Assembly: GCA_964518765.1 (NCBI GenBank)
Contig: CAZFJC010000021.1
Coordinates: forward strand, 1 to 47,247
From: CAZPNX01 sp964518765
Lineage (GTDB): Bacteria > Edwardsbacteria > AC1 > EtOH8
Direction: 5' to 3'
DNA length: 47,247 bases
Shown piece after piece: positions 7,996 to 17,462 of the stretch. The position numbers and the translations under genes were made by a program. Under the pieces are notes generated by a model. It ran no database searches. It had not been told where the DNA came from and saw nothing but the letters and a program-made list of their open reading frames with translations. The stretch's first letter is position 1, and the number at the start of each line of letters is the position of its first letter.

Positions 7996-9555
7996 TCAGG
8001 TTTCCGGAGTCTGGCGCCTCTTTTTCCACACCAAGGCTACCGCTGCCGTGATCCCCAGCCACAGCAGAAGTATCAGGATCCGGGCCGCCCATTGGTAGGG
8101 CCGGTCGCCCGGGCTCACTCCCTTCATTATGATGAACGGCCAGAATTGCTGGTAGGACCAGATCCCCAAAAGGCCCAGCAGGAAGAGCGGGGTGATGTAT
8201 TTTATCACGTATTTATAGAAGCCCGGGATGCGCAGCCTGGCGCCCTGGTGCATCTCCCGCCAGCCCCGGTCGATGCCGTAGACCCAGGCGAAAAGGATGG
8301 CCTCGATGGTGGCGAAGACCACCAGGAAGAAGGTGCCGCCCCAGAAGTCCAGCTCGTCCACGAAGCCGTGCCCCAGAAAGAAGATGGCCGGGAGGCAGGC
8401 GGCTAGGGAGATGGCCGCCAGGGCGAGGACCGATTTTCTCCTCCCCCAGCCCAGCTCGTCCTCCAGAAAGGAGACGGCCGGCTGGATGAGCGACACCGAC
8501 GAGGTGATGCCGGCGATGAACAGCAGTAAGAACCAAAGTCCGGAGAACAGGGCCCCGGCCGGGATCTTCCCGAATATCATCGGCATGGTGACGAAGCCCA
8601 GGTTGAAAGTGCCGCTCTGGGCCGCGGCCAGGGCGCCCGAGGCCCCGCCCAGGAAGACGAAGGACGCCGGGATGACGATGGAGCCACCCAGAATCACCTC
8701 ACAGAACTCGTTGGTGGCCGAGGCCGATAGCCCCGACAGGGTGACGTCGTCCTGTTTTTTTAGATAACTGGCGTAGGTCAGGATGACCCCAATGCCCACC
8801 GACAGGGTGAAGAAGATCTGCCCGGCCGCCTCGATCCACACCTTGGCGTTCTTCAGCTCCGAAAAGTTCGGGTTCCAGATGAATCCCAGGGCGTTCCTGA
8901 TGGAGAGCTCCGGCAGGGCCGGGTCCGGGGTCCCCAGGGTCAGCACCCTGATGGCCAGCATGACGCCAATGACCAACAGAACGGGCATGCCGTACTTGGA
9001 CAGCTTCTCGATCCCGCCCTGGATCCCCCGATAAATGAAGAAAAAGTTGGTGGCGAAGGTGATGAAGAAGAACAGCAACGCCGGCCCCAGACCCGAGAAG
9101 TACTGGTTCCTGGCCAGCCCCTGGTAGCCCGAGAGGAAGGCCTTCATGGATTCCTGGCCGTCAGCAAAGGGAAGGTGGCCGGTGAAGGAGTAGAAGGCGT
9201 AGGCCAGAGTCCACGACTCTATGTACATATAGTAAATAAGAATGAGGAAAGGACCCAGCACGCCGATGGTTCCCAGGTACTTGGCCCAGCGCCCGGCCCC
9301 GTCCAGCTTGTCGAACATGCCCGGGGCGGTGCCGTGCCCCCTTTCGCCCCCCATCCGTCCTAAGGTCCACTCCACCCACATCAGGGGGATGCCCAGCAGC
9401 AGGAAGGCCACGAAGTATGGGATCATGAAGGCCCCGCCGCCGTTGAGCACCGCCTTGGCCGGGAATCGCAGGAAGTTTCCCAGCCCTACGGCGCTGCCGG
9501 CCACCGCCAGGATGACGCCCAGCTTGGAGCGCCATTGTTCTCTTCTCTTGGGCAT
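7996..9555 (-). CDS. Sodium-dependent neurotransmitter:sodium symporter (NSS/SNF) family transporter
   Basis: A 519-aa inner-membrane symporter of the LeuT fold that takes up amino acids or amines with Na+. The family signature lies in the first helix: GSAVGLGNFLRFP, including the unwound segment that binds Na+ and substrate. It is followed by GGGAFMIPYF and about twelve hydrophobic segments in total. The length is as usual for bacterial NSS proteins. GGAGAG lies about 7 nt before the ATG. It heads a run with the unknown exported protein, the one-helix peptide and the LivK-like protein. The substrate cannot be read from the sequence. Confidence 0.92.
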   Translation of the reverse strand: MPKRREQWRSKLGVILAVAGSAVGLGNFLRFPAKAVLNGGGAFMIPYFVAFLLLGIPLMWVEWTLGRMGGERGHGTAPGMFDKLDGAGRWAKYLGTIGVLGPFLILIYYMYIESWTLAYAFYSFTGHLPFADGQESMKAFLSGYQGLARNQYFSGLGPALLFFFITFATNFFFIYRGIQGGIEKLSKYGMPVLLVIGVMLAIRVLTLGTPDPALPELSIRNALGFIWNPNFSELKNAKVWIEAAGQIFFTLSVGIGVILTYASYLKKQDDVTLSGLSASATNEFCEVILGGSIVIPASFVFLGGASGALAAAQSGTFNLGFVTMPMIFGKIPAGALFSGLWFLLLFIAGITSSVSLIQPAVSFLEDELGWGRRKSVLALAAISLAACLPAIFFLGHGFVDELDFWGGTFFLVVFATIEAILFAWVYGIDRGWREMHQGARLRIPGFYKYVIKYITPLFLLGLLGIWSYQQFWPFIIMKGVSPGDRPYQWAARILILLLWLGITAAVALVWKKRRQTPET

Positions 9556-9652
9556 GTTATCTCTCCGCCAAAAGGTGCGACGCCATTTATTGCAATGCCA
9601 GAGATCAAGCTGCTAAGGGCACGCAGGGAGGACGCCGAGGAACATCTTGATA

Positions 9653-10141
9653 CTATCGCTTTTTCGCAACTCCCCTTTTCCCCGTTTTGATCGTTCTGGC
9701 CTTTGTAATTTCACGGAGCACCCACTTCGGAAGCCTGCCGCACTTGACCATGGCTTTTATCATATTCGGCATGCTCTCGAACTGCCTCATGCACAGCAGG
9801 TACTCCTCCTTTGTCAGGCCTTCGACCTTGGGGGCCACGAAGGCCATCATCCCTTCGCGGGAGCCCAGCAGGTGCCCGACCTTCTGGCACGGGAATTCGG
9901 CGCACTCGGCGCAGCTATCCAGCTTCCTTTCGGCGGCGCAGGGCCGGGCCTGGCAGGATTTGTCGGCCAGCCGGCCGCCGGCCTTGCAGCCGTCGTAGCG
10001 CACCTTCTCGGCCGTATAGTTCTGGTGGTCGAATATCCTTCGCCAGCCGTCGACCAGTTTCTGCCGGACCTTTGGGTCGTCCGACCGTGCGGCGCACAGG
10101 TAGCAGCGGTAGCCGCAGTAGCCGGTCATCCCATCCGCCAT
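9653..10141 (-). CDS. DUF3795-type cysteine-rich protein
   Basis: A 162-aa soluble protein with many cysteines in the pattern of DUF3795 proteins: GYCGYRCYLC near the start, then C-x(n)-CQARPCA and CAECAEFPCQK around residues 50-80, which may bind a metal or an Fe-S centre. The C-terminal half (TKEEYLLCMRQFESMPNMIKAM) is helical and ends in a basic tail. It starts 9 bp after the radical SAM gene and is probably cotranscribed with it. The molecular function of the family is not established. Confidence 0.72.
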   Translation of the reverse strand: MADGMTGYCGYRCYLCAARSDDPKVRQKLVDGWRRIFDHQNYTAEKVRYDGCKAGGRLADKSCQARPCAAERKLDSCAECAEFPCQKVGHLLGSREGMMAFVAPKVEGLTKEEYLLCMRQFESMPNMIKAMVKCGRLPKWVLREITKARTIKTGKRGVAKKR

Positions 10142-10150
10142 TTTCCGTCC

Positions 10151-11581
10151 CTACCTGGTGGACGAGTTTTCCGCCTTCCGCTGCCCCGAGACGATGTCCA
10201 GGTACCCCAGGTACGGCCGGTTGAATCGCACCCAGTCCTTCACTATTTTCCGTCCGAAGGCCTTGACCAGGGCCGGGGTCAGGGTGGGGAACTTGACCTG
10301 GCGCGACAGGCTCTGCCACAGGGTATCGCCGGTTTCGAAGAGTATGGCCACGGCGTCGTTCAATGCCCTGGTGTACGAGTAGAAATCCGAGAAGCTGTCG
10401 ATCACCCCTCTCTGCAGCTCGGCCGGCGAGAAGTTCCTCGGCTGGAACACCACGTGCATGGCGTCGTAGAACCGCCAGTTCTTGTGGAGCAGCCGACCCT
10501 CGCTCTCCATCTTCCTGTAGAATTCGGTCCCCGGCAGGGGCGTCAGCACTAAGTACTGGACGCTGGCCAGCCGGCTTTGGAGGCAGAACCTAGAGGTAGC
10601 CTCGAAAATTCCCTGGCGGTCCGAGTCGGCGCCAAACATGAACATCCCGTGGACGCCGATCCGGTTCCTCCGAAATACCTGGGCTGAGCTCTTGATGTCC
10701 TCCACCGTCTGACCCTTGTCTATCTCCCGCAGGCTGTCCTGGTTGATGGACTCGTAGCCGATGTACACCATGCGGCACCCGGCGTCCGACATCATGCAGA
10801 CCAAATCCCGGTCGCGGCTGACGTCGGCCCTCAGCTGGCAAGACCACTTCAGCCCCGGACGCACCTCCTTGATCCTCCCGATCATCTCTGCGGTGCGCTT
10901 CCTGTCGACCACGAAGTGGTCGTCCACGAAAAAGATCCAGCCCCTGGGGCAGGCGGCCACGTCCTCCATCACCCGGTCGACCGAGCGGGTGCGATAGCCG
11001 CGGCCGAACATCTGGGTGACCGAGCAGAAGTTGCAGGCATAGGGACAGCCGCGCGAGGCCATCACCGGCCAGACACGGATCTTCTGCCAGCCCTTGAGCA
11101 GGGTGAAGTCCGGTACCGGCAGGGCATCCATATCCCCCAGCCGCTCTCCGTGCACCACTTTGTCGGTGATCGAGCCGGACAGCAGTTCGAGAAAGCGGGT
11201 CTCGGCCTCGCCGACGAAAACCTGATCGAAATCGTCGGCCACGTCCCGAGGCATCATGCTGGCGTGGATGCCGCCGATGATGCTTCGCGAAGGCTTGCCG
11301 GCCTCGGCCCGCAAGGCCTTGTATTGGCGGGCGATCTCCCGCCCCCGGTCCACCGTGGCCGTCAGGCAGCTCAGGCCAAGCACGTCGGCGCCGGCCAGCT
11401 CCTCCGGCCTCACCTTCCGTCCCAGGATGTTCTCGTTCAAAAGGGTGACGTCGTAGCCCGCCCTCTTGGCGATGGTCCCCAGGTAGACCGGCCCCAGCAT
11501 GGGAATAGTCATGTACCTGGCGAAGACGTTGGAGTAGGAGCCGGTGGGCTCGACCAGCACCACCTTGGTTCCGTTAGCCAT
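10151..11581 (-). CDS. B12-binding-domain radical SAM protein
   Basis: A 476-aa enzyme. Residues about 1-150 look like a Rossmann-type cobalamin-binding domain (PTGSYSNVFARY, LGLSCLTATVDRG, IIGGIHASMM). The radical SAM domain follows with the cluster motif CPYACNFC (CxxxCxxC) after MASRG. Such proteins do radical methylations or rearrangements in lipid, hopanoid or bacteriochlorophyll pathways. A family-specific C-terminal region (about 330-476) follows. GGAGAGAGGA precedes the ATG. It is followed directly by the DUF3795 gene. The substrate is unknown. Confidence 0.87.
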   Translation of the reverse strand: MANGTKVVLVEPTGSYSNVFARYMTIPMLGPVYLGTIAKRAGYDVTLLNENILGRKVRPEELAGADVLGLSCLTATVDRGREIARQYKALRAEAGKPSRSIIGGIHASMMPRDVADDFDQVFVGEAETRFLELLSGSITDKVVHGERLGDMDALPVPDFTLLKGWQKIRVWPVMASRGCPYACNFCSVTQMFGRGYRTRSVDRVMEDVAACPRGWIFFVDDHFVVDRKRTAEMIGRIKEVRPGLKWSCQLRADVSRDRDLVCMMSDAGCRMVYIGYESINQDSLREIDKGQTVEDIKSSAQVFRRNRIGVHGMFMFGADSDRQGIFEATSRFCLQSRLASVQYLVLTPLPGTEFYRKMESEGRLLHKNWRFYDAMHVVFQPRNFSPAELQRGVIDSFSDFYSYTRALNDAVAILFETGDTLWQSLSRQVKFPTLTPALVKAFGRKIVKDWVRFNRPYLGYLDIVSGQRKAENSSTR

Positions 11582-11674
11582 TATAATTTCCTCTCTCCGG
11601 CATCGATTGCTATCGATCTGTCTTTTATCGGTTTGATGATTTAGTTCTATCCGCTTCGATCTCTGTCCGAAAGA

Positions 11675-12160
11675 TCATTGCCTTTGCCGCCGCTGCAACA
11701 TCTCCAGCACCAGCAGGGCGGCGCCGAAGACCACGAACGACACCGGCCACAACCTGAGGGATACGGCAAAAACCATAGTGAACACCAGAAACAGCCCGAC
11801 GAATACCACGGAGAACACATGGAACATCAGGCTGCGCCCGGCCAACCCTACCGCCAGAAAGCTCAATCCGACCAGGCCCAGGAAGACGGGCCACAGCCTC
11901 CCCAGCAACCGCCAAGAGGAATAATTGAGGTAATAGAAGAAGGCGCCGTTCGACAGGATGAATATCCCCAGCCACAGCAGGACGGCGTCCCCGGGCTTAC
12001 GGCGGTGGTAGAGCAGCAGGAAGCCTGAACCAAGTATCAACAGGAACATGGGCCAGTGCCTGGAGACGCCGGATACCAGGCCCAGGTTCTCCAGGGTGAG
12101 CAGGCTGCCGACCGCCATCAGGATGACGGCCAGGAACAGCAGGGTGCGGGTGTGCGGCAC
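11675..12160 (-). CDS. Small LiaI/LiaF-like (DUF5668-type) membrane protein
   Basis: A 161-aa protein that is almost wholly hydrophobic, with about six short membrane segments and repeated WPxFL motifs (HWPMFLLILGSGFLL, LWPVFLGLVGLSFL, LWPVSFVVFGAALL). This repeated helical-hairpin pattern is seen in the LiaI-LiaF transmembrane region and DUF5668 proteins, often linked to envelope stress sensing. No two-component genes are adjacent. The basic C-terminus (RRQRQ) is probably cytoplasmic. Confidence 0.6.
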   Translation of the reverse strand: MPHTRTLLFLAVILMAVGSLLTLENLGLVSGVSRHWPMFLLILGSGFLLLYHRRKPGDAVLLWLGIFILSNGAFFYYLNYSSWRLLGRLWPVFLGLVGLSFLAVGLAGRSLMFHVFSVVFVGLFLVFTMVFAVSLRLWPVSFVVFGAALLVLEMLQRRQRQ

Positions 12161-12272
12161 CTAGCGGCCTCTCCTCGCCATTATCCGCCTGTCACCGCTG
12201 CGAAGGCAGGGGTCCAGTTCTGGATGCTCGCTTTCGGGGGAATCACATTTGGCCGTTTACGGCGGTTTAGGC

Positions 12273-13478
12273 TCACCGGTTCTTTTTAACCATGGCCGCC
12301 AAGCGCTTGATGCCCTCCTCGATCTGCTCCTCAGTAGGGAAGGAGAAGTTCAGCCTCATAGTGTTCTGGCCTTTGCCGTCGCAGTGGAAGGCCGAGCCGA
12401 TGACGTAGGCCACCTTCTCCTCCACCGCCTTGGGGAAGAGCTCGTTGGCGCTCATGTTCTTGGGCAGCTTCACCCAGAGGAACAACCCGCCCTCGGGTTT
12501 GGTCCATTTGACGCCCTTGGGCATGTGCTTCTTCAGCGCCTTGAGCATCGCCTCGCGCTTGCGGCCGTAGATCTCGCGGATCTGCTCGATCTGTTTGGGC
12601 AGAAAGCCCCGGGCGATGTACTCGGCGGCCACCAATTGGTTGAAGGTGGGACAGCACAGGTCCATCCCCTGCTTGGCGATGATCATCTTGTCCAGCCACT
12701 GGGCCGGGGCCATGATCCAGGCCAGCCGCAGTCCCGGGCAGAAGATCTTGGAGAAGGTGCCCAGGGCGATCACCTGCTCCTGAGTGTCCAGGGCGTAGAT
12801 GGCCGGCACCGCCTCCCCGGCGAAGCGCAGGTCGCGGTAGGGGCTGTCCTCGACGATGGGCACCTCGTACTTGTAGGCCAGCTCTAAAAGTCTTTTGCGT
12901 CGCTCCAGGGACATGGTCACCCCGGATGGGTTCTGGAAATCGGGCACCACATAGATGAATTTAGGTTTCTTCTTCTTGTGGGCCAGCTTCTCCAGCACCT
13001 TCTCCAGCTTGTCCATTCGCATGCCGTCGTTGTCCTGGGGCACGCCGATCATTTTGGCCCGGTAGGCGGTGAAGGCCTGAAGCCCGCCGATGTAGCTGGG
13101 CAGCTCCACGATGATGATGTCGCCCGGATCGATGAAAACCTTGGCCACCATGTCCAGCCCCTGCTGGGAGCCGGCGGTCACCAGTATATTCTCCGGTTTG
13201 ATGGCCGACTTCTCCCGGTTCATCCATCCCGCGATGGCCTCCCGGAGCGGCGCCTCGCCCTCGGTGGTGCCGTACTGCAGGGCCATAGCCCCTTTCTCCT
13301 GGAGGACTTTGGCGCAGATCTCCTGAAGCTCGGCCACCGGGAAGGTGTCCGGGGCCGGCAGGCCGCCGGCGAAGGAGATGATGTCCGGCTTGCGGGTGAA
13401 CTTCAAAAGCTCGCGGATCTCCGAGCGCTTCATGTTGAGCGCGTTCTTGGAGTAAAAGGAGGAGAGGTCTTTGATCAT
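12273..13478 (-). CDS. PLP-dependent fold-type I aminotransferase (2-aminoadipate/LysN-like)
   Basis: A 401-aa cytoplasmic aminotransferase of the class I/II family, closest by pattern to the MocR/LysN (2-aminoadipate transaminase) group, which has broad specificity for 2-aminoadipate, leucine and aromatic acids. Visible landmarks: ISFAGGLPAPDTFP near residue 35, YGTTEGEAPLREAIA, TAGSQQGLDM, PDFQNPSGVT, and FSKIFCPGLRLAW with the PLP-binding Lys at 244. No DNA-binding domain is fused, so it is an enzyme rather than a MocR regulator. It starts 40 bp after lptB without a strong ribosome site. Confidence 0.86.
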   Translation of the reverse strand: MIKDLSSFYSKNALNMKRSEIRELLKFTRKPDIISFAGGLPAPDTFPVAELQEICAKVLQEKGAMALQYGTTEGEAPLREAIAGWMNREKSAIKPENILVTAGSQQGLDMVAKVFIDPGDIIIVELPSYIGGLQAFTAYRAKMIGVPQDNDGMRMDKLEKVLEKLAHKKKKPKFIYVVPDFQNPSGVTMSLERRKRLLELAYKYEVPIVEDSPYRDLRFAGEAVPAIYALDTQEQVIALGTFSKIFCPGLRLAWIMAPAQWLDKMIIAKQGMDLCCPTFNQLVAAEYIARGFLPKQIEQIREIYGRKREAMLKALKKHMPKGVKWTKPEGGLFLWVKLPKNMSANELFPKAVEEKVAYVIGSAFHCDGKGQNTMRLNFSFPTEEQIEEGIKRLAAMVKKNR

Positions 13479-13518
13479 GTCCGTAATCGCTATATATTAA
13501 TAGTTTTGGTTGGCCCGT

Positions 13519-14265
13519 TTACAGGGTGAACTTCTCCCCCAGGAACTTCTCCCTGGCCCCGGCGTGCTCCACGATCTCCCGGGGCAGTCCCTGGGCGAAA
13601 ACCTTGCCCTCGTAGATAACGTAGGCCCGGTCGGTGATCTCCAGGGTCTCCCGCACGTTGTGGTCGGTGAGCAGCACCCCGATGCCCCGCTCCTTGAGCT
13701 TGATGACCAGGGCCTGGATGTCGGCCCGGGCGATGGGATCGATGCCGGTGAACGGCTCGTCCAGCAGCAGAAAGGAGGGGCCGGTCACCAGGGCCCGGGT
13801 GACCTCCACCCGCCGCCGCTCGCCGCCGGAGATGGCATAGGCCTTCTTTTTGCGGATATGGACGATGGACAGCTCCTCCAACAACCTCTCCAGCCGCTCC
13901 CTCCGCTCCTCACCGGAGATGGGCAGCACCTCCAGGATGGCCATGATGTTCTCCTCGACCGATAGCCGGCGGAAAACCGACGGCTCCTGGGTAAGGTATC
14001 CCAGCCCCAGCCGGGCCCGCTGGTACATGGGCATGGTGGTGATGTCGGTGCTGTCCAGGTAGACCGCGCCCAGGTCCGGCTTGAGAAGTCCGGTGATTAT
14101 GTTGAAGGTGGTGGTCTTGCCGGCGCCGTTAGGGCCCAACAGGCCCACCACTTCGCCCTGGCGTATCTCTAGGGTGATGCCGTTGACCGCCCGGTGGCTC
14201 TTGTAGCTCTTGTAGATGTTGTCCACCCTCAACGTCCGCCCGGAACCGCCGCTATCCGTCTTCAT
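13519..14265 (-). CDS. lptB: LPS export ABC transporter ATPase LptB
   Basis: A 248-aa ABC ATPase that powers LPS extraction from the inner membrane with LptFG. Walker A is GPNGAGKT (44-51), the Q-loop lies in YLTQEPSVFRRLSVEENI (an LptB hallmark), the signature is ISGGERRRVEV and Walker B FLLLDEPFTGID, with the H-loop in LLTDHNVRETL. The length matches LptB (about 240 aa), and the strict TQEPSVFR motif separates it from LivG/LivF. It is good evidence for a diderm cell. No lptA, lptC or lptFG is next to it. Confidence 0.9.
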   Translation of the reverse strand: MKTDSGGSGRTLRVDNIYKSYKSHRAVNGITLEIRQGEVVGLLGPNGAGKTTTFNIITGLLKPDLGAVYLDSTDITTMPMYQRARLGLGYLTQEPSVFRRLSVEENIMAILEVLPISGEERRERLERLLEELSIVHIRKKKAYAISGGERRRVEVTRALVTGPSFLLLDEPFTGIDPIARADIQALVIKLKERGIGVLLTDHNVRETLEITDRAYVIYEGKVFAQGLPREIVEHAGAREKFLGEKFTL

Positions 14266-14366
14266 CGAATATTCTATTTGTGATTTCTAAAACCCAAAAA
14301 ACCTATATAAAACTGTAATAGCATTCATCGGTATGCATTTTGAATATAAATATTTGGATTTGCCGG

Positions 14367-15071
14367 CTACGCCGGCCACAGTTTGCCGTCTTTTAGCTCC
14401 AGCATCCTGCCGGCCCGAGCTGCCACCTCTCGGTTGTGGGTAACCATGACCATGGCCAGGCCGGTCTCGCGGCTCAGCCGCCACAGCAGGTCGATGATCG
14501 CCCCGCTCATTCTGGCGTCTAGATTGCCGGTGGGCTCGTCGGCCAGCAGCACCCGAGGTGAGTTGGCCAGGGCCCGGGCGATGGCCGCCCTCTGCTGTTC
14601 GCCGCCCGAAAGCTCGGCTGGCTTGTGGCCGGCCCGGGACGAAAGCCCCACCATCTCCAGCAGCCTTCCGGCCTCCCTCAGCGACTGTTCCCGCGGCTTT
14701 CCGGCCACCATCATGGGAATGGCGGCGTTCTCCAGGGCTGAAAACTCGGGCAGAAGGTGATGGAACTGGAAGACGAAGCCGATATGCCGGCCGCGCAGGG
14801 CCGCCAGCTGGCGACCGTTGAGGTGGGACGTCTCCTGCCCCTCGATGGCCAGACGGCCGGCGGTGGGCCGGTCCAGACATCCCAGGATATGCAGCAGGGT
14901 AGACTTGCCCGAGCCCGAAGCCCCGACGATGGATACTATCTCGTTCGTTTTAAGTTCGAAGTCCAGCCCATGCAGCACCCGCAGCATCCCGGCCGGGCCG
15001 ACGAAGTCCCGCCCGATGTCCCGGGCTTGGATCAGCGGACCCCTGTTGCCTGTATCAGAAAAAACTGTCAT
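14367..15071 (-). CDS. lolD: Lipoprotein-releasing ABC transporter ATPase LolD-like
   Basis: A 234-aa ABC ATPase of the LolD/MacB type. Walker A is GASGSGKST (50-58), FQFHHLLPEFSALENA is typical of LolD, the signature is LSGGEQQRAAIARAL, and Walker B/D-loop VLLADEPTGNLD. LolD drives release of outer-membrane lipoproteins with LolC/LolE. No permease gene is adjacent, so a MacB-like role cannot be excluded. The 100-bp gap to lptB downstream is AT-rich, with no clear site. Confidence 0.8.
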   Translation of the reverse strand: MTVFSDTGNRGPLIQARDIGRDFVGPAGMLRVLHGLDFELKTNEIVSIVGASGSGKSTLLHILGCLDRPTAGRLAIEGQETSHLNGRQLAALRGRHIGFVFQFHHLLPEFSALENAAIPMMVAGKPREQSLREAGRLLEMVGLSSRAGHKPAELSGGEQQRAAIARALANSPRVLLADEPTGNLDARMSGAIIDLLWRLSRETGLAMVMVTHNREVAARAGRMLELKDGKLWPA

Positions 15072-15131
15072 TGGATCAACGATAAAACAATTCCGACCAC
15101 CCCTTGTTCCCCTCTTCGCCGAGGATGGTAT

Positions 15132-16322
15132 TTAGGGGAGGTCCCGCTTTACCAGCACCAAGAACAGCAGGGCCGCCAGCCCGGCCGCTGTCCCGCCGTA
15201 GATGAAGGCCGCCGGCGGCCCCAGCGCCGTCCACAGCACCCCGGCCGTCAGGCTGGCCAGGAAGCCGGCCAGGCCGGTGATCATGTTGTAGGCCCCCAAG
15301 GCGGTGGCCCGATGCGATTCGTCCACCAGCACCGAGACGTAGGCCTTGCCCACCCCGTCGGTCATGGCGGTGTACAGGCCGTAGACCGCGAACAGAGCCC
15401 ATATCCATCCGGCTCCGGGCAGCAGCGCGAATCCATAGTATACCGCAGAAAAGGCCAATAGTCCACCGAAAAAAACCTTTCGCCTACCCAGCCGGTCGGC
15501 CAGGATGCCGGCCGGCAGCGAGGCCAGGGAATAAACCAGATTGTACATGACGTAGGCCAGGATGACCGTCGCCATGGACATGCCAGCGCTTTTGGCCCTC
15601 AGGACGATAAAGGCGTCCGAGGAGTTGCCCAAGTAAAAAACCAGGTTGACCATCAGAAATACCTTGAGGTCCTTACCGAAGATGCCCCAGCCGAAGGTCG
15701 GCTTCCTGAACTTGGCGGTGAACCGGCGCTCCTTGACGATGAAAAGCAGGACGACCCCCAGCGCGGCCGGCAGGAAGGCCCAGAGAAAGACGGTGCGATA
15801 GCCCTCTGGGCTCTCCCCGTGACGGCTTAAAAACCATAGGGCCAGCAGCGGGCCCAGCACCGCCCCCATGCTGTCCATGGCCCGGTGCAGGCCGAAGGCC
15901 TTGCCTCGGTCCTTCTCCCCGGTGTAGTCGGCGATCAGGGCGTCTCGGGCCGCGCTGCGCAGCCCCTTGCCGCTGCGGTCGGCTAGGCGCATCAGAAGGA
16001 CGAAAGGCCAGCCGGCGGCCAGCGCCAGCAACGGCTTGGAAAAGGCCGACAGGCCGTAGCCCCCGATGACGAATGGTTTCCTCTTGCCGGTCCTGTCCGA
16101 CCACCATCCGGAGAAGATCTTTAGGACGTTGGCCGTGGCCTCGGCCGCGCCCTCGATTAGTCCCAAGGCGGCCACCGGTGCCCCCAGCACCGCGGTCAGG
16201 AACACCGGCACCAGCGGGTAGAGCATCTCCGAGGAGATATCGGTGAACAGGCTGACCCCGCCCAACAGGACGACGTTTGGCGACAGGCCGAGGATCCTCT
16301 TTGGTTCTGCTTGTCCTTCCAT
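15132..16322 (-). CDS. Major facilitator superfamily transporter
   Basis: A 396-aa polytopic protein with about twelve membrane segments. The MFS loop 2-3 signature is seen in GWWSDRTGKRKPFVIGGYGLSAF, and a second such loop in AGILADRLGRRKVFFGGLL after the central loop. RLADRSGKGLRSAARDAL resembles a bacterial MFS subgroup of unknown substrate. It begins 6 bp after the GT4 gene, so it is probably the last gene of the glycan operon. Efflux of a sugar or drug is possible but unproven. Confidence 0.83.
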   Translation of the reverse strand: MEGQAEPKRILGLSPNVVLLGGVSLFTDISSEMLYPLVPVFLTAVLGAPVAALGLIEGAAEATANVLKIFSGWWSDRTGKRKPFVIGGYGLSAFSKPLLALAAGWPFVLLMRLADRSGKGLRSAARDALIADYTGEKDRGKAFGLHRAMDSMGAVLGPLLALWFLSRHGESPEGYRTVFLWAFLPAALGVVLLFIVKERRFTAKFRKPTFGWGIFGKDLKVFLMVNLVFYLGNSSDAFIVLRAKSAGMSMATVILAYVMYNLVYSLASLPAGILADRLGRRKVFFGGLLAFSAVYYGFALLPGAGWIWALFAVYGLYTAMTDGVGKAYVSVLVDESHRATALGAYNMITGLAGFLASLTAGVLWTALGPPAAFIYGGTAAGLAALLFLVLVKRDLP

Positions 16323-16328
16323 GACCTC

Positions 16329-17462
16329 TCAGACTTCTAGCAGTGTTCGTTCCACGGCCGCCATCGCGGCCTCCATCGTAAAACGGTTTTCGATTTTCTC
16401 CCGGGCCGCCATGGCCATCCTTCCGGCCAGGGCCTTGTCGGACAACAGGCGAACTACGGCCGTTGCCAGTCCCCGGAGGTCGCCGGGCTCGGCCAGCAGG
16501 CCGCTTGCCCCGTCGTCGATGAGCTCCGGGATTCCTCCGCTGCGCACCGAGACCACCGGCACCCCCAGGGCCATGGCCTCGGCCACGGAGCGGCCGAAAC
16601 CCTCGGGAACGACCGGGCAGTGAACCAGTACGTTAAGTTCTGACATGGCCGGCAGGGGATTTACCAGGTGCCCGGTGAAAATGACCTTGTTTTCGAGGCC
16701 CAGACTCTCCGCCTGCTGGCGCAGTTTCTGGAGATAGCCCTCCTCGCCGAACAGCGGCCCGCCGACGATTAGGAACCTGGCTGTGGGATGAGCCGCGGCT
16801 ATATATGAGGCCGCTTCGATGAACACGTGCTGTCCCTTGCCCGGCGCTATGCGGGAGGCCATGCCGACCAGCGGTGATCCCGGGTCTTTCTGCCGCCCTC
16901 GCCGGCGCCCAGCCAAGCGCCGGACCATATCGGCGTCGATACCGTTGGGCACCACCCTGACCTTTCCCCGAAGTCCTGAATACTGGCGGGCCACCGCCTG
17001 CGAGACGCAGAGGATCCTGTCCGGAATGCATCGGTAGAGGCCGGACCCCGCTTTTTTCAAATCTCTGTGCTCAAAGATCTCCCTGGCATGCCAGACCACC
17101 GGCATTCCGGCCATCCGCCCGGCCAGGCCCCCGAGCAAGTGCGCCTTTTGGCTGTGGGTGTAGACGACGGCGGGCAGCAGCCGTCTGAACGGCGCCACCA
17201 GTCTTACGACCGAGGTAGCCGCTGCACCCAAGACGGCCGGGCTTATGTCCGCGTCCCTTTTCCAATCCGCCAGCCCGGGCGGTACCGGAAATCTCAGCAC
17301 CTTAGCCCCCAAGCTGACGGCCTTCGCCGAAAGGGCGCCCTCCCCTATGGCCAGCATCACCGACTCGAACCGGCTCCTGTCCAGCCGCGCCATGACCTCC
17401 AGCAGGCTGAGCTCGGCCCCGCCCAGAGCCTGGGAATGGCTGAAGAATAATACCTTTTTCAA
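16329..17462 (-). CDS. Glycosyltransferase family 4 (GT-B)
   Basis: A 377-aa GT-B glycosyltransferase that transfers a nucleotide-activated sugar to a lipid- or glycan-bound acceptor. The N-terminal FFSHSQALGGAELSLLEVMARL and the C-terminal EGFGRSVAEAMALGVPVVSVRSGGIPEL (with the EX7E-type motif) are classical GT4 features. The TTG start at 17462 is chosen because it overlaps the preceding stop (TTGA), has GAGGGGG just upstream, and precedes KKVLFFSHS directly. The upstream extension of the frame is Arg/Pro-rich shadow of the GT9 gene. It is followed by the MFS gene. Confidence 0.86.
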   Translation of the reverse strand: MKKVLFFSHSQALGGAELSLLEVMARLDRSRFESVMLAIGEGALSAKAVSLGAKVLRFPVPPGLADWKRDADISPAVLGAAATSVVRLVAPFRRLLPAVVYTHSQKAHLLGGLAGRMAGMPVVWHAREIFEHRDLKKAGSGLYRCIPDRILCVSQAVARQYSGLRGKVRVVPNGIDADMVRRLAGRRRGRQKDPGSPLVGMASRIAPGKGQHVFIEAASYIAAAHPTARFLIVGGPLFGEEGYLQKLRQQAESLGLENKVIFTGHLVNPLPAMSELNVLVHCPVVPEGFGRSVAEAMALGVPVVSVRSGGIPELIDDGASGLLAEPGDLRGLATAVVRLLSDKALAGRMAMAAREKIENRFTMEAAMAAVERTLLEV

